A DNA stretch of 64,000 bases, from assembly GCF_030867145.1 (NCBI RefSeq), contig NC_134415.1:72879300-72943299 (forward strand), written 5' to 3'. The notes under the pieces were generated by a model, which did no database searches, was not told where the DNA came from, and saw only the letters and a program-made list of their open reading frames with translations. Made by a program: the position numbers and the translations under genes. Source of the stretch: Opisthocomus hoazin (taxonomy: Eukaryota > Chordata > Aves > Opisthocomiformes > Opisthocomidae). Below are positions 1 to 13,800 of the stretch, one piece after another. The first letter of the stretch is position 1. Each line of letters opens with the position of its first letter.

Positions 1-322
1 ACTGGGGAGCCCAGAACTGGACACAGTTCTCCAGATGGGGCCTCACTAGGACAGAGTAGAAGGAGAATTTCCCTCGACCTGCTGGCCACACTCTTCTTAA
101 TGCACCCCAGAATAGCATAGGCCTTCTTGGCAACCAGGGCACACTCCTGGCTCCTGGTCAACTTGTCATCTACCAGCACACCCAGGTCCCTCTCCACAGA
201 GCTGCTCTCCAGCAGGTCTGCCCCAAGCCTGTACTGGTGCATGGGGTTGTTCCTCCCCAGGTGCAGGACCCTGCATTTGCCCTTGTTGAACTTCATCAGG
301 TTCCTCTGCACCCAACTCTCCA
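1..322 (-). mobile_element. CR1 LINE fragment, cut by the window edge
   Basis: The plus strand matches the antisense of an avian CR1 retrotransposon. Recognisable phrases include GAACTGGACACAGTTCTCCA, the 'accagcacacccaggtccc' block and 'gcatggggttgttcctcccc'. The element therefore lies on the minus strand. Its 3' part lies left of the window and its 5'-truncated end is near 322. Open frames on both strands here are by-products of the repeat, not host genes. The match rests on recall of the CR1 consensus, but the phrases are characteristic and fairly well conserved, so this is one of the younger CR1 copies in the window. Confidence 0.9.
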
Positions 323-1340
323 ATATCAAACAAAATAAATTTAGAGAAATCCTGAACTGTCAGTCTCCTGAAAAAGAAAAAGGGGCAATCATCTCTTTCA
401 CAGTGAAAACAATTTAACAAAATGAAGTTCTTCTGTTCAGATGGGAGTAAATGGATGAGGCAGCCAGGTGGAAATCAGTAAGTTACACTTCCAGCATCGG
501 TCAGAACTGCCTTCCTCACCGAGCAGATTTACAAGCCCACAGGGATAGACTGGCATAGGCTTGAACTCCCGTACAGAATCAGTCAAGGTGATGACTGGGT
601 GTGAAACATGTTTTACACTTCCCTGCTGCAGCAAGTCACTCAGTCTCTTGCCAATGACTACTGCTTTACTGTGTGGGGCTGAACTTTTTTTTTCATCTGT
701 CTTTTTGCCTAAATGAACATGTACCCACGGTCTTTGGCTCACTTCCTGCTCCTGCACCCAGAAATTGCTCCACTTTATTTTGGACCCTGAATACAAGTTC
801 TCTGAACTTATTTGAAGCTAGAACACCAGACAGTATTATTTCTTCATTTGCTGAAGCAGAAATAAAACTTCCTTTTTGTTATACTAAACTACCTCAGCTG
901 AGTGTTTGTTGGAATGCAGTTCCGCCTTCCTGCTAATTATTGCTATAGCTTCTTTCCAGCCGTCATCTGAAGAAGTTAAATACTAGCCTCCAGATGAGCA
1001 GCAATGCTAAAGACAACAGAACATTATTCTAAATAAAATAGATGGCAGCATGAAAGGAAAGCAAACATTTTCCTGCTGGGACAGTTGCCTACAGGTCCTG
1101 GCTGAGCAACTCCCTTCTGAAGACAAAGTACAGTTTTGTCAAAATAGGAGTTTGTCAACATCTCAAAACCAGCACACTCTTCATCATGTCAGGGCTCATT
1201 TGGTGGAGAACAGCAGTGATATCCTGCATTACTTGTAGGCCTTTGAGAGTGGGACAGGCTATGCAGCGAGGAGGAGGTGTCTGGGGCAGAGGCAGAAGTA
1301 GAGGATAAACCAAGGCTGAAAAATCATTGGTATAAAATCA
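323..1340. other. Intergenic or intronic DNA, no gene seen
   Basis: This is unique-looking sequence between two CR1 copies. Short open frames on both strands lack recognisable domains and none shows a family signature. I see no RNA gene or repeat that I can name. Confidence 0.5.
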
Positions 1341-1857
1341 TTAAGTAATTCAGGTTGGAAGTTACCTCAGGAGGTCATCTACTCCAACCTCCTGCTCAAA
1401 GTATGGTAAATAATTAATTCAGACCACACTACTCAGGGATTTTTCCAGTCAGGTTTTTAACCTCTCCAAAGATGGAGACTCCACAACATCTCTGGGCAAC
1501 CTGTATCACGGCTTGACTGCCCTCATGAAGAAAACGTTTTCCTCACCTCAAGTCCGAACCTGCCCTGTTCTAGTTCATGACCATAGTCTCTTGTTCTCCT
1601 GCCGTGCAACTCTGTAAAAAGCCTGGCTCCATCTTCTCAGTAACACCTTATAGGTATGGGAAGGCTGCTCTTAGGTTCCTCCAAGTCTTCTCCAAGCTGA
1701 ACAAGCCCCAGCCCCTCAGCCTCCCTTCACAGGGCAAGTGTTCTTTCCCCAATCAACATGGTGGTCTCCTGCTCCAGTTTATCAACATCCTTCTGGTAAG
1801 GCAGGGGCAAAACTGGACACAGTCTTCCAGACATGGTCCGACAAGTGTGCTTTCCTC
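1341..1857 (-). mobile_element. Diverged CR1 LINE fragment
   Basis: On the plus strand the segment runs through the usual antisense CR1 order: 'caggttggaagttacctcagg', 'catctactccaacctcctgctc', 'agatggagactccacaacatctctgggcaacctg', a lysine-rich-like 'aagaaaacgttttcctcac' stretch, 'ctccaagctgaacaagcccc' and finally 'aactggacacagtcttcca'. The element is thus on the minus strand and keeps much of its 3' region. Many substitutions compared with the copy at 1-322 suggest an older insertion. Confidence 0.85.
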
Positions 1858-4800
1858 AGTGGGTAGTGTTTAGCTTGCTGCAGGCAATGCACAAAGCAGG
1901 ATAAGATGGCCACAGTTACCAAGAGCTTTCAGGCTGAGCGGCTCACCCCAACAGGTGTGCAAAAGATGGGGAACTACCAAGTGATCCAGCAGGACTTCGT
2001 ATTCTAAGCGCCTCCATCTTTCAGAAACTGGGCATGGTGACAGACTTCCAGTTCGGCTGTGAGACATGTAGGGCAGAGCATGTGGTACTCCAAATCAGGC
2101 ACCAAAAATCAGCTTTTTTGTTCTGAATGGGGCTGGCACTGAGTCTGCTTTCCAGATGGTTTTCTGTTGTGTGTTTCTGTTGCTTAGAGGAGTACAGCAA
2201 AATCAGAAGGGAAAGCCCTTTCCCATATGGAAGCAAGGAATCAGGGCCACAGAAGTAAAAACGTGAAGAATAAGGCAATAATTGGTAAGTTAAGTCACTT
2301 CCTGTGTCACAGTTTTCTCAAGTAAGGAATCCAAGTGGGAAGCTCTCACTTCTATGCCAAACAACTCTGTGTTTGACTGTCCTGTCTGTAGTAGTTTTGG
2401 CTGGCATTTTCCAGTCTTCTTTATATAGTTAGATGCAAAGCAGCCAATTAACATGCTTGTTATTTCTTTATTAACAAACATGGTCTTTGAAAGGACAGAT
2501 GCTCTTGTTTACCATCCCCTCAGATTTCAGTCAGCCTCCATATCAATGTTTGAGCTCTATGCTATACAAAGCCTGACTTCTTTTGCTCTTTATCTGCTTT
2601 TGATATTTAATTTTTCAAACTGCTTGATGACTGTATTAGGGTTTGTTTCAATTTTTTCCATATTTGGAAATGTTTCTTACAGCTCACTGATCTCAAATTC
2701 ATTCATGAATATCATTAAAAGTCAGTGGGAAAATTCAGCTTAAGGATTTGACCCCTGGAGTAACTCTGCCTTCTAAAAGACTCCCAGCACAGCTGAAGGG
2801 CACGTACTTAATACAGTAGGGACATGACAAAGTGGACTTAAAGGACTGCTACCCACACTCACCTTTAACTATTTGACTATATTCCATTTATTTATTGTAT
2901 TAGAGCCCACTTGTTACCTAGCAAAAGACAACTCAAATACAACAGGAGATAATGTCAAATCAATAAACCGAAGCGCAACATACAATCAAATGCCACTTTA
3001 ACTCCAAGTTGTAGCACTATACACCGTTGCTCTGCATAGCTCCAGTACATAGGAGCACTTCTAATTTTCATAGCTGCATGCTTAAAAACACATGCTTAAG
3101 CACCCTGTACAACTGGGGCCATAATTGCTTATTTTATCTTATTTTCTAATTTTGCCTTTCAAAATAGCAGTTGCAGGCTTAAGAGAGACCACCAGGACAC
3201 ATCAAGTCCAAATGTTCAACCTTCTAGTCTTAATTCTGAAGAGTACCAAGTCTTGTTGACTTCCACAGATACTGGGGAGAGCTGAAGTTATTTAGCAACT
3301 TAAAGGATCAAGCGCTATTAAAACTGCAGGAATTCGATGCAAGACTTCATCAGAAAGGTTTTTTCATCGGGGGAATTTTCTGTTGGAACACTAGACCTTT
3401 CCCTGACATCCAATCTCCTGCAACAGTCCGATACACTGACACATATTCTTGTAGGTCTGTTGTGCTGCAGTGGCCTCAGGCCCAGCCCTCTGAGGAGACC
3501 AAAAGAGTGAAGATGCAGCAAGTGACGGGAAGCAGGCTTCCCTTTGCTGCTCACGCCGTCCTGCCTAAGGGCAACCACAGGAGCCTGAGCCTGGAGCTCC
3601 TCGCTGCTGCTGCTGAGAAGCAGTAGCTGCGACAGAAGAATCGGGGCAGGAAGGCACGTTACCCTTTACCTCTGCTGCTCCTTCAGCCCTCGCCTCTTGA
3701 CCTTGAACCCACGCCATCGCTTCCTTGCTCCTTACCAATGTTTCTCTTTTCCTTTCATCTTACTGATGCAGAATTCAAGCTAATGAGCTTTGTGAGCTTG
3801 TTACTTTTCATGTCAGCTACAACTTCCTTGGCCTGAAGCAGAAACCCAGGAATCTACAGGCTTTGGCAGCCAAAAGGTCAAACCACCTCTGCACAGACAT
3901 AAGCGGTGCATGGACAGAGGGGCCAATTAACCCGTGCCCCTAACCCTGCAGATGTTAATGAACAAGCGTAAAAGGCAAACATGTGGTTGCAGTGCTAGGA
4001 CCCATGAAATACAAAGGGTGAGCAAGCGGCATTTTCAAGGGTAATTTAATTTAATTTCAACCCCTGGTCAGAGATTTACGGAAGGCAGAGAAAGTGTTTT
4101 GGGCTTGCTGCTGCCCACAGTCTGACCATGCAGATGCCAGCATGGCACTAAAACCCCTTTTTTCATGTGCCCTAGCACAAGGTAGACACCAGCAGAGCCA
4201 CGTGGACATCAGCAGAGCATTGACCCGGCGTATCTGCATGCCTGAGGCGCAGAAAGAGCCACAGACTCAAAAGGGGCTGGGGAGGGATGGTGGTTGAAAG
4301 GACCTAGTCTTTTCCTCTTCCACCGTAGAGCCAATCCTGCCTGTTTGTCACACAGAAAGGGAGAAGGGAGAGAAATCTCCCCCAAACATCAGTACGCAAT
4401 CCCCGGTGGCTAGCAGTCAAGAACCAGCAAATTCACACAGATAGACCGAGGTCTGAGTGAGGCGACAGCTTATTTCCGTGCAGGTTATCATACCATGCGC
4501 AGGATTTTTTAAGCGCAATTATAGTCTCTGACAACCTATCTAAAAAGAGTGGTCACCATAGTAACGCCCAAATCACATGGCACCGCACACCTGATACCAA
4601 TCAATCTTGAAAACATCTTTTTAAAGCAACAGACTCCAGGAAAACTGCAGGTGGAGGTTTTTTGTTGAGACTAAGAAGCTAGTCTCTTGCAAGAAAAATG
4701 GAAATTTTACCTTATAGTCTTCTTGTTTGGCTCTCCCTCCACACAATCCCATTCTCTAGCAGCTTATAAAAGCGATAGAAAATAAGAAAGGACAATGGTT

Positions 4801-7800
4801 CTGTGCTGAAAAGAGTGGCAAACAACAAAGTACAGCTGGGATGTAAACGATACGTTACATTCTTCCCCCAGAGCATTAACTGTGACTTCTGAGAATACAG
4901 CCATGCTCTGACTGCTGACACAAAACACACAAATGCCCACCACAGTGCCTCTCCACCTTCCCAGGACACCTGATTTCCCCTCAAATGTTAAAAACCAGAA
5001 ATTTCATCAGCTTCTTTTTCCCTTTTTGCTTTCCCGGACTGCAACTCAATTTACTTGATTAAGAGCTGTGTTCCTCTGTGTGGGTAAAAGAAGAAGCAGC
5101 AGAATGTGCAGGGAAATGCTGTTTGCAGTTAGCGTGGCACCGTGCCTTTCTGAGGTGCATTCTGCCACCAGCCCTCCAGACGCATCCAGCAGCCAAAGAG
5201 ATGATGAAGTTGCGGATGTCTCCGGGGTTTTCGGTGGGTTGCTTTTTTTTTTTTTTTTTTTTTTTACAGCTCAGCTCCACCCCGGCAGCCTTTGGGCTAC
5301 CTGTGCTGTGCCTGCTGCTGGACCTGTTTCAACAGCATGCTGCCTCCCCTTACCCCAGCAAGGGCACTGCTACAGGCTGATGAAAATAAGCCAAGCAAAT
5401 AACTCATGCACAAAGCTCAACCAGCCTCAGCAGTATTTCCAAGATAGTCTTGATATTTCCTATTTGATTCTATCCCAAATTTACGCTTCTTTTCATTATT
5501 TGAAAATCTACCACTTCTCAATTTTCCTTTGAAAAAGACTGTTTCTGTTCAGATGGCTTCCATCTTTGTCATCTTCCATTCCCTCTATACTTGATTTTTC
5601 AAATAGTTCACAGCTATAATCTTTCATTCTGACAGTGCCTCTCATGAGGTTCTGACGTGATTTCAGAACAGGAGAGCCACTGAACTTGTAAATGCCATCG
5701 ACTGACAGAAGTCGGATATCCAGCTGCCGTAATGCTAATAACAAAGTTGGTTAGAAATTCTCCCAGCATCCCAGAGATGCGTGTAAAAACAACAGGAGTA
5801 GACACTCTATGAGTCAAGCAGGTAATGAGACATCCTTTACTAAGCTCACTGAAGTCACTAGAATCTGTCCCCCCTTTGCCATGCCCTCACTGGTGACCAC
5901 CAGAACAGATTACGTGCACAGGATTTCCTACAACAGGTTGTTTAAGCTCATCTGCGTGACTGTACACTAAAATTGATTACCAAAATGCTCCCACAACTCA
6001 CTCCCAGAGAGACGGTCATATCCAGGACTGGATAACTACTTAAATCATTAGATGACCACTGCAACTACTGCGGTTCAAGAAGAGCACGACCAAGCTTTTT
6101 GTAGTAAATTAAGTGCAGTAATTGGGTGGTTATGATATATATGTGTCACTTTGCATGTGTCACAACTGCAATGTCAAATCATACTTGCTTTGCTTCTGTA
6201 GGAAAAAAATTCCAGTTTCCTCTAGTTTTACTATAATTTTGGCCTCTATCATACAGGTGTGCTGCAGGAGCAAAGCGAGCGGCAGAGATAGAACTAAGAT
6301 GCGTGTTGCTTTGAAGCTAGAAACATAAAGGGAATGGATGACATGTGAACATTTCTGGCAGTTGTCTTCTGCCCTCAATATGTTGTCGTCGCGCAATACA
6401 GATACCTCCCAGCAGCTGTACGAAGTATTTGTAGCGTCCGTAACGTTTTAGAAGTCAGTGCTAGCAGTCATGGAGTCCTGTTACACATAAGGAAGTCGGG
6501 CTTTAAACCTGCTTTCACAGTATGGAAGTTACATTTATTCAGCTGTGATTCTGACATGTGCCTCACAGTAAATGGCATTATCGTTCGACAGGGCAACAGA
6601 CCCCAACGACAGAAATGTGATGTTCCAAAATCAAAATGAAGAAGTTAGTAAGTTTATTGAGTTTTAAGCTATGCCAGGGCCCAGTTAGGGTGTTCAAACT
6701 GCATAGGAATTGATAGCTGTAGAGAGCCATTGTTTCTGGCGAGGATCAGAGACCACACCTGGACTATATCCACTATCTTTTGTGAAGGTAAGGGGCGGGG
6801 GAAGATCGGGAAAGCGCAAGTGAGCTGTGAGAGCAACTGAAAAAGCTGCCTGTGGCCTCCTGTGCTTTATCATCAGCCTGTAGGAAAGAACTCAAAATCC
6901 GCCCTTCCCGAATCCTTAGTTTAAAGACAACAACGTAATCCATGCAGTGAAACACACAAAACCAGTCTACCCTCACCCTGAAAGAGCTTTGTTGTAAATA
7001 ACTACTTAACCACGCAGTTCAACCTGGGAGGCATTCAGACACAGGCACCCAGGAAAAACTCAGTTAAAGGAACAGAACAACACGTTATACTCACCACTGG
7101 AAAATCACGATTCATTTGCTTTCCATATCCATTTATAAATTAAGGGTCATTGTAAAAAAAAAAAAAGCAGCGAGGGTCAAAAACGTCACAAATATTCATT
7201 ACCTTCCCTAGCAGGTCTTCATATGCTTTTGCTGACAGTAAGGTCACAAATCTTTCACCGTCATGCAGCTGACTCCGCAATGCTGTACAAGCTGTCAATA
7301 CTGCGAGTTTTGAAAGGTATGCTAAACCGATGCTTCTGTTAAGGTTGCTTTCTTTTACTACTGTCCTTATGCGTATGAACTTCAAATACAGAACGCTGGA
7401 CTGTGGACATGGCATGTGCCTTTTTGGCTGGGAGGCGTTCTTTGTGCTCCCTTAGAAACACAATCTTTATGTAAGCACATCTACACTGTAACTCTTCTTT
7501 ATCCCCTGATGCTATACAGAAGAAATAACTAATAAATAGCTTGCTAAAGAGTTATTTATACAACTGCAAACACAAACCCACTATATCTGATAATATATTT
7601 TCCTTTCATACTAGTGTAAAATAGTAGTGAAATAAAATCAGCATGATAAAAATTTGGTCCGTAAAAAGCCAACAGAATCAGAACAGCAGAACTAGTGAGC
7701 AAAACAAGTCAGAAAGTCTGCCTTCTGAGTTTCCCTTTCAGATTCAGACTTCCATCCCTGGCAACTATGGTAAGGATTTTTCTCCCCTAGCCCAGTTTTA

Positions 7801-10800
7801 ATTTCCAAGTCTCAGTACTATCACCTAGAAGCATAACAGCTTTTTTCCCCTCCTCTTTCTGTGACTCAGAGAAGAGCAAAAAGCAAAGATAAAGCCGGGA
7901 TTCTCGGACGGGGTTTGTCTTCACACTGTGATTGATGAGGCTGATGCTGTACTGAATTTAAACTTGGAAACGTCAAAAAGCACAACAGCCCTCTGAAGCA
8001 GCGAAGAAGAAGGGCACAGTCTCAGCCCACTGCTGTAGGTAGCAGAGCCTGAAGTTGCTTGAATAGGCTCAAAACCCTAAGAAGGCAGAGGCCTGTCGCC
8101 GAAAGGAGGACTCATGGTGCTCATCTACGTGGAATTCGGACTGAACGAACATTAGTTTCTAGCTGTGAAATGCAAAAGGAGTTGCTGCCTGCTGCAGCTC
8201 CGCGCTCCACTCCTTCAGCAACAGGACCCCGGCCAGCAGGACAGGGTCACACCATGGAGGGGCTGGGAGAGGACGCTCCCTGCCCGCCCTTTGTCCACCA
8301 AGGCTCCACTGGAGAGGCCTGACCCTCACCCGTGTCCTTCCCACCCGTGAAACACGTGAGCAGGAGCCCCATGCAGAAGCCTCCAGCCAGCCGGCTGCTG
8401 AAACCAGGGGGTGGCCGACCCACCCTGGGGTGGGGGCACCCCTTCTCACCAGGCCTGAGTCTTTCTTCAGATCTTTGAGCCACACACTTCAGATGTCCAC
8501 CTCCCCACTCCATCCTCACTTCTGTCTGTGCTCAAATAATACGACCTATTTGGAGAAAAATTAAAGTCCTGGGGGATGCAAATGCGATTTTTACCAAGAA
8601 CTGCTAAATGACAAATACTTTTGAGCACAGCCTTAAGGACCCAGACGTCTGATCTACGCATCACAGAAAGTCATGGCAAATACCAGTGCACTCTCCAGAC
8701 GCTCACCTGCCACAGTCTTCTCAAGGTGGCCATGCCTTTCTCAATCACTCTTAAGATAAAAATGTAAAAGGCAACTGGCATGTCAACAGAGAAGAAAGAA
8801 ATGGCATTTTATAGTTGCTCTTTTGATTTTTGTTGATGTTCTGTTTCCAGTGAAGGCATAACCACTCCTAGCTCCTGCTTGTTTTGCAATGAGGGGTGAA
8901 GGCACCTCCAAACCCTTATCTGCAAGCGCATCTGGTCCTTGTACATACCATGGACTGGAGGAAGGTAACCCAGAGGACACAGCTCTGTCCCATCACACAC
9001 AGAAGGAGGCAGCCTACAGACACTGCTCAAGAAGTGCTTTTTATACACGGAGGCCCTCACAATTAGGCTCTTGATGTGCTCACCAGCTGCCTCACCATGC
9101 CCTTCAGGTGAGTTTGCATCTTTGTTAGGAGCAGCCCCCAAAGCGCTGACCTCTGCTGAAAGGCATTTTATGCCAACCACTGAAACACACAGGCTTACCA
9201 GCTGAGCACAGCTCCACAGCATGGGAGGGACCAGAGCCAGAACTCCAGCCGAGGAACAAACCATTCTCCTTAGACTTCCTATCTTTCCCCATGACTGCAA
9301 TTACAGCAGAGCTTTGGCCGTAAGAGACCAACTTGCTCTTTCTTCTGAAATATATAAATACGGCATCAGTTTAGACTGTGCAGCACTTTTATAGGACATC
9401 CTTAACGTGCATGCAGAGTAGCTTTAGAGATCATCCTGTCCTTTTTGTGAGAGGTTTAGACATGGTCTCTTCAAAGAAAAAAATCCTTTATCACAATTCC
9501 TCCTGTATAATTATGTTGACCTGGGTGACTGGTCCCCACTTCAGTGTGGTGCCTATGCAGTCGTTGGAGGCTTTGAAGGAAAAAAACGTGTTTATACTCA
9601 AGAAATAAGGATGTGAAGTTAACATAGATTGCATACTTGATCTGACTCATGCTGAAGGCAGGGGGAGCACTTCCAGGATCTCAGAAGCACGACAGGGCTC
9701 AAAGAGGGGGATTTCGTACAGGCTTGGACCAGCAGGGCGGAATTCTGCCTTCTGTGAAGCGTCTTTGAACCATGAGAGGATGCACAATGACTTAATCCTC
9801 CTCATACAGCCTATGCTGAGCATGAAGGATATTGGCAGGCATGATTTCCACACTGTAAACTCATATTTGAGGAGTTTATCTTTCAAAAATGGATGGAGCT
9901 TATCAATTTGCGCATTTTTACCATTCTCAGACACAGAGATATGTGGGCTTTACGTCTGAACAGATAAAACAGGTCAATTTAATTTCTGATCCCATGTTGT
10001 AAAGTGTTAAGGTACGTAACTTGTGTTATGAGCATTATCTGCAGTGAAATACGCAAAAAAATGATGTTTCATGAGTTCTTTTATCAAGTTTAAAAAAATG
10101 TCTATAGCTGATCAGTAGGTTAATCTCATGCTTAAGCCACATCTACTTACAGCTGTAGCTCTTTCCTCTACCAGTAACTTGCATAAGCAAGGACATTCTA
10201 CTACTTTCAAAAGAAATTTCACAGATGCAGAGAGAAAAAAAAAACTTTACCATACCCAGTGTAATTAATATTATTAATAAGCATTTCAAACTCAAAATCT
10301 GTTCTAAGCATTCAGGAATGAGCACCCCAAAGAAGCTTGTTTTCAGCAACAGGAAAAACAATTTTTCAAAACCAAGTCTGTCTATATTAATGAGGCTTAA
10401 TTAAGCATCTTTCCCTCAACAGCCCTGGCTGTAACTACCTACTGAATTACTTACTGATTTGCAGAACTGCTGAGTATCTGCACTTCTCAAGTGGGATCTC
10501 TAAGAACTTCAGTTAAACGATACAGTGTAAAAATCATCTAATGTGATTAGGCTTTAGTTTTAATTACACAAGTTCAGATGTTTTGTTAACATATATTTTC
10601 TCCAGATCTTCAAACACAACATTAAGGAGCTCTGCTCTCCTTCTCAATAGGATCTTAAAAATCACCAGAACTCTTTCTGTTTCTTCCACATCTGTGACTA
10701 GTTCCTGTTTCATTCTCTTCTTCTGGGACATCCCAATGTATACCTTCTGAAATGAGAAGAGTAGGTAGACAATCTGAAGGGTGTTCGCTGCACACAACAC

Positions 10801-13800
10801 CCTGTCTTCCCTCAATATTTCTTTGTGTGTGGAGAGGTAATGCTTCTGTCTTCAAAACTGCTTCCCCTGCAAAACACTGACAACATCCCTATATACCTGA
10901 AGTGGACAAGAAAGCAATGGCTACAGCTGGGGTCAGGACCAGCAACAACTACACCAGCTGGCAGAGGGCGATGAGGAGGCAGCAGTGACATCCAACAAAC
11001 TATGCAGCAGTGAGGCTTGGCTTTGAGAACACTGGGGCTATCGTGCTGGATGTCCTGTTGCTTGGCCAGGACCTCTGTCAGAAACCTGTAACACTCTGCA
11101 GATTCCCACACCTCCACAGATTTATGGTTTTCTTTCCATTACACACAATCTTAGCATTTCAAATGTCAACAATCAACAGGCAACAAATCTCAATTGTTTC
11201 TAAGACAGAACCTGCTTGATGCCGTGCAGCCATTCAGGGAGCAATTTCTGGATGTCTGTGGCAAATCTATGCTGGATCTGAAGACTAGGCTCAATCTAAA
11301 GAGATGATTGAGAGGTTCAGGAGATAATTAATAATGTTGAGAAGGTCATTCAAAATTGATGACAGTAAAATCTATCAACAGTTATCAAAGACAAAGATAC
11401 TGCATCTGGCTCAAGTAACCCATGAGCTGCTTAGCACTAGACACATGGAGAATATACAGGGGGAAGTACTTTCATGTGTTCATAGTGTTTCTCCTAGGTA
11501 CTTATTTTTGACCTCTCAGCAGCAAGACACTGTGCGCTAGACAGTCATTTTATCTGAACCAGTTCAACTATTTTTATGCTCTGGAGGAAAATATAAAAAT
11601 AACCCCCCCTCAAATGAAATCCCCATTACATCAGTTCAAAGCAAACGGAAAACTTCTTTTCCTTTCCTTACCAAAAAGCAGTTCAAGTCATTTTGTCAAT
11701 GATGATTTAAGAAAACCCACTCCTTTCTGGACACCCAAGCAGTGGAACAGCACAAGCACACTGATATTTCTAGTCTGGTGTGCGCTTCCCAGTGCAGTGG
11801 CAAGACAGAACATCAAGTTTCTAATGAAGAGAAGACCACAAAAAACATTTTCACTTTTCATTTCTACCCCCAGAACTTGGTGTGTGAGACCACCTCCAAC
11901 TAGCCCCACAGCAATCCCCTGCAGAGGGGAAGAAGGACCAGTCCCTCCTGTGGCAAGAAGTCAAACGTATCTGCTGATTTTGGAGAGGCAGAAAGCAGAA
12001 TCTGAAAGTGGAAAATTACAAGGGTATTTTGGGCTAATAAGATATTACAGCTTTCTGATGAAAATGGGAAAGGATCCTATTAACTGTTCATCCAGTTTAG
12101 TTTTTTGATTTCAAAGAAGCATTAGAGAATGAAAAAGCACTCTAAAGATTAAAAGACCTCAATCAGAGAAGAACATATGATTATCAGTTTTGTTTTTCTA
12201 TTGAAACTGTGTGACCCCTCCGCTTGGGCTGAACTCTGCTTGAATGGTAAAATGGGCAGTTTCACAGCGCACAAAGAGATGAACATACAGGTTTTTCCAT
12301 ATTGATCATCCCTGAAGCCCAACAACTCTCCGCTGGTGGCTGCAGAGGCAGCCCTGCAGTGCTGCAGGTTGCCCTTCTGAAAGGGCAGCAACAGCAGCAA
12401 TCAATCCCTGAAGCAGTGCTCTTCAAAGCAAGGTGATGCTGAGGAAATTTAAAAGTCAAATGCCCCAAAGAATCAACACCTGCTCTCCTGTCTACAGAGA
12501 CATTCCTGACATTGGGCAGTCAGGAGATGACAATTTATGTGCTGTATCTGCCGTAAATAAAGCCATCAGCGTAGACACGAGAGCTGAAGTCAGCAGTTCC
12601 AAAACTAAATCCCTCTTTAAAACCTATGATTAGAAGGAAAAGGATGTCAGAAGCCCAGACCTGCCCTGCCAGCAGCTTGTGGTCACTTGCCAATGTTCAG
12701 CTGAAGCAGTCTGCTGGCACACCAGGGCTTGCCAAAGGTTGAATGGCACTTGGAGGTGACGGGAAGGCGGTCCCAAGGAAGACAATAAATCATATCTGAT
12801 CCCTAAAGAGGTGGAGAGGGCAGCAGAGGTGGAAAAAGTTTTTCTTCAGTTTTTGTTCTTACACTCTGCAGCCCAGACACAGCTGCAGCCCAAGGGGTCC
12901 CCTGAGGGTTAGGACTGCACCTCTTAGCTCTCCCTGGAACAGCAGCATCTCTGCAAGGAGCAGGAGAGGGAAAGCAGGAATCGTTAAACCCCAACCCTAA
13001 CCTCTGCACACTCTGTTACAGCTTCATCCATCAAACGGGGATTTTTACAAGTGCTTTGCAAGCCCTGCTGCAAGACTCCATGGTGCTATCAGTATGGGGA
13101 TGCAATTTTACACACCGTGAAAACACAGTATTTATATTTGCATGTAGCAAATAACAACAACAACAACAAAAGATGCATAACTGATGTCAATGGCAGAAGG
13201 ATGATAAGCCTGAATCCTTGATGATAAGCCTGAAGAGAAGCAAGTGTTTGAAAACTACTGTCCTATGTCCAGAGTCACTCCTGAATCCACCATTCATTTT
13301 CCTCTCCCCCATTTCATGTCACTTTATCATTGCGCTTTCTCCTCCCTTTCCCCCACCCAAACTGTTTTGCACAAGAACCTATTGCATTTGTTAGCGTAAG
13401 GGTCTCCATCATGCAGCCTCTATAACGGCATTTGCTAACATTTCTTTTAACCTAACAGGCTGTGACTGACCACATGTTACTCCATGTCCGGTATTGGTGA
13501 GATCAGACCTGAAACAAAACAACAGAAGGAAGCCTTGGCACACTGCGTATCCAAGGATATGACACCGACGATAACTGAAGGTCACCTCCGGATTCAGTGT
13601 GCTGTGAAACCAAACCTCAGGCAATCTGGTGGAGTTCTTGCTCTTCTCTCTGCTACGTGTACCACTTAAATGATGAGAAACTACTTACGCAGCATTTAGC
13701 AGCCTGTGATTGAAGACGGTTCTGATGCCAGTTCCCCAGCTGTTATTCCTGGTCCACCTCTCTCTCGGGTACGCACAGCAACAGCATTCCCTCTGCTCAT

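Noticed and set aside
11614..12108. Plus-strand frame of 164 codons
   Set aside because: No recognisable domain, no neighbouring splice structure, and the opposite strand is also open.
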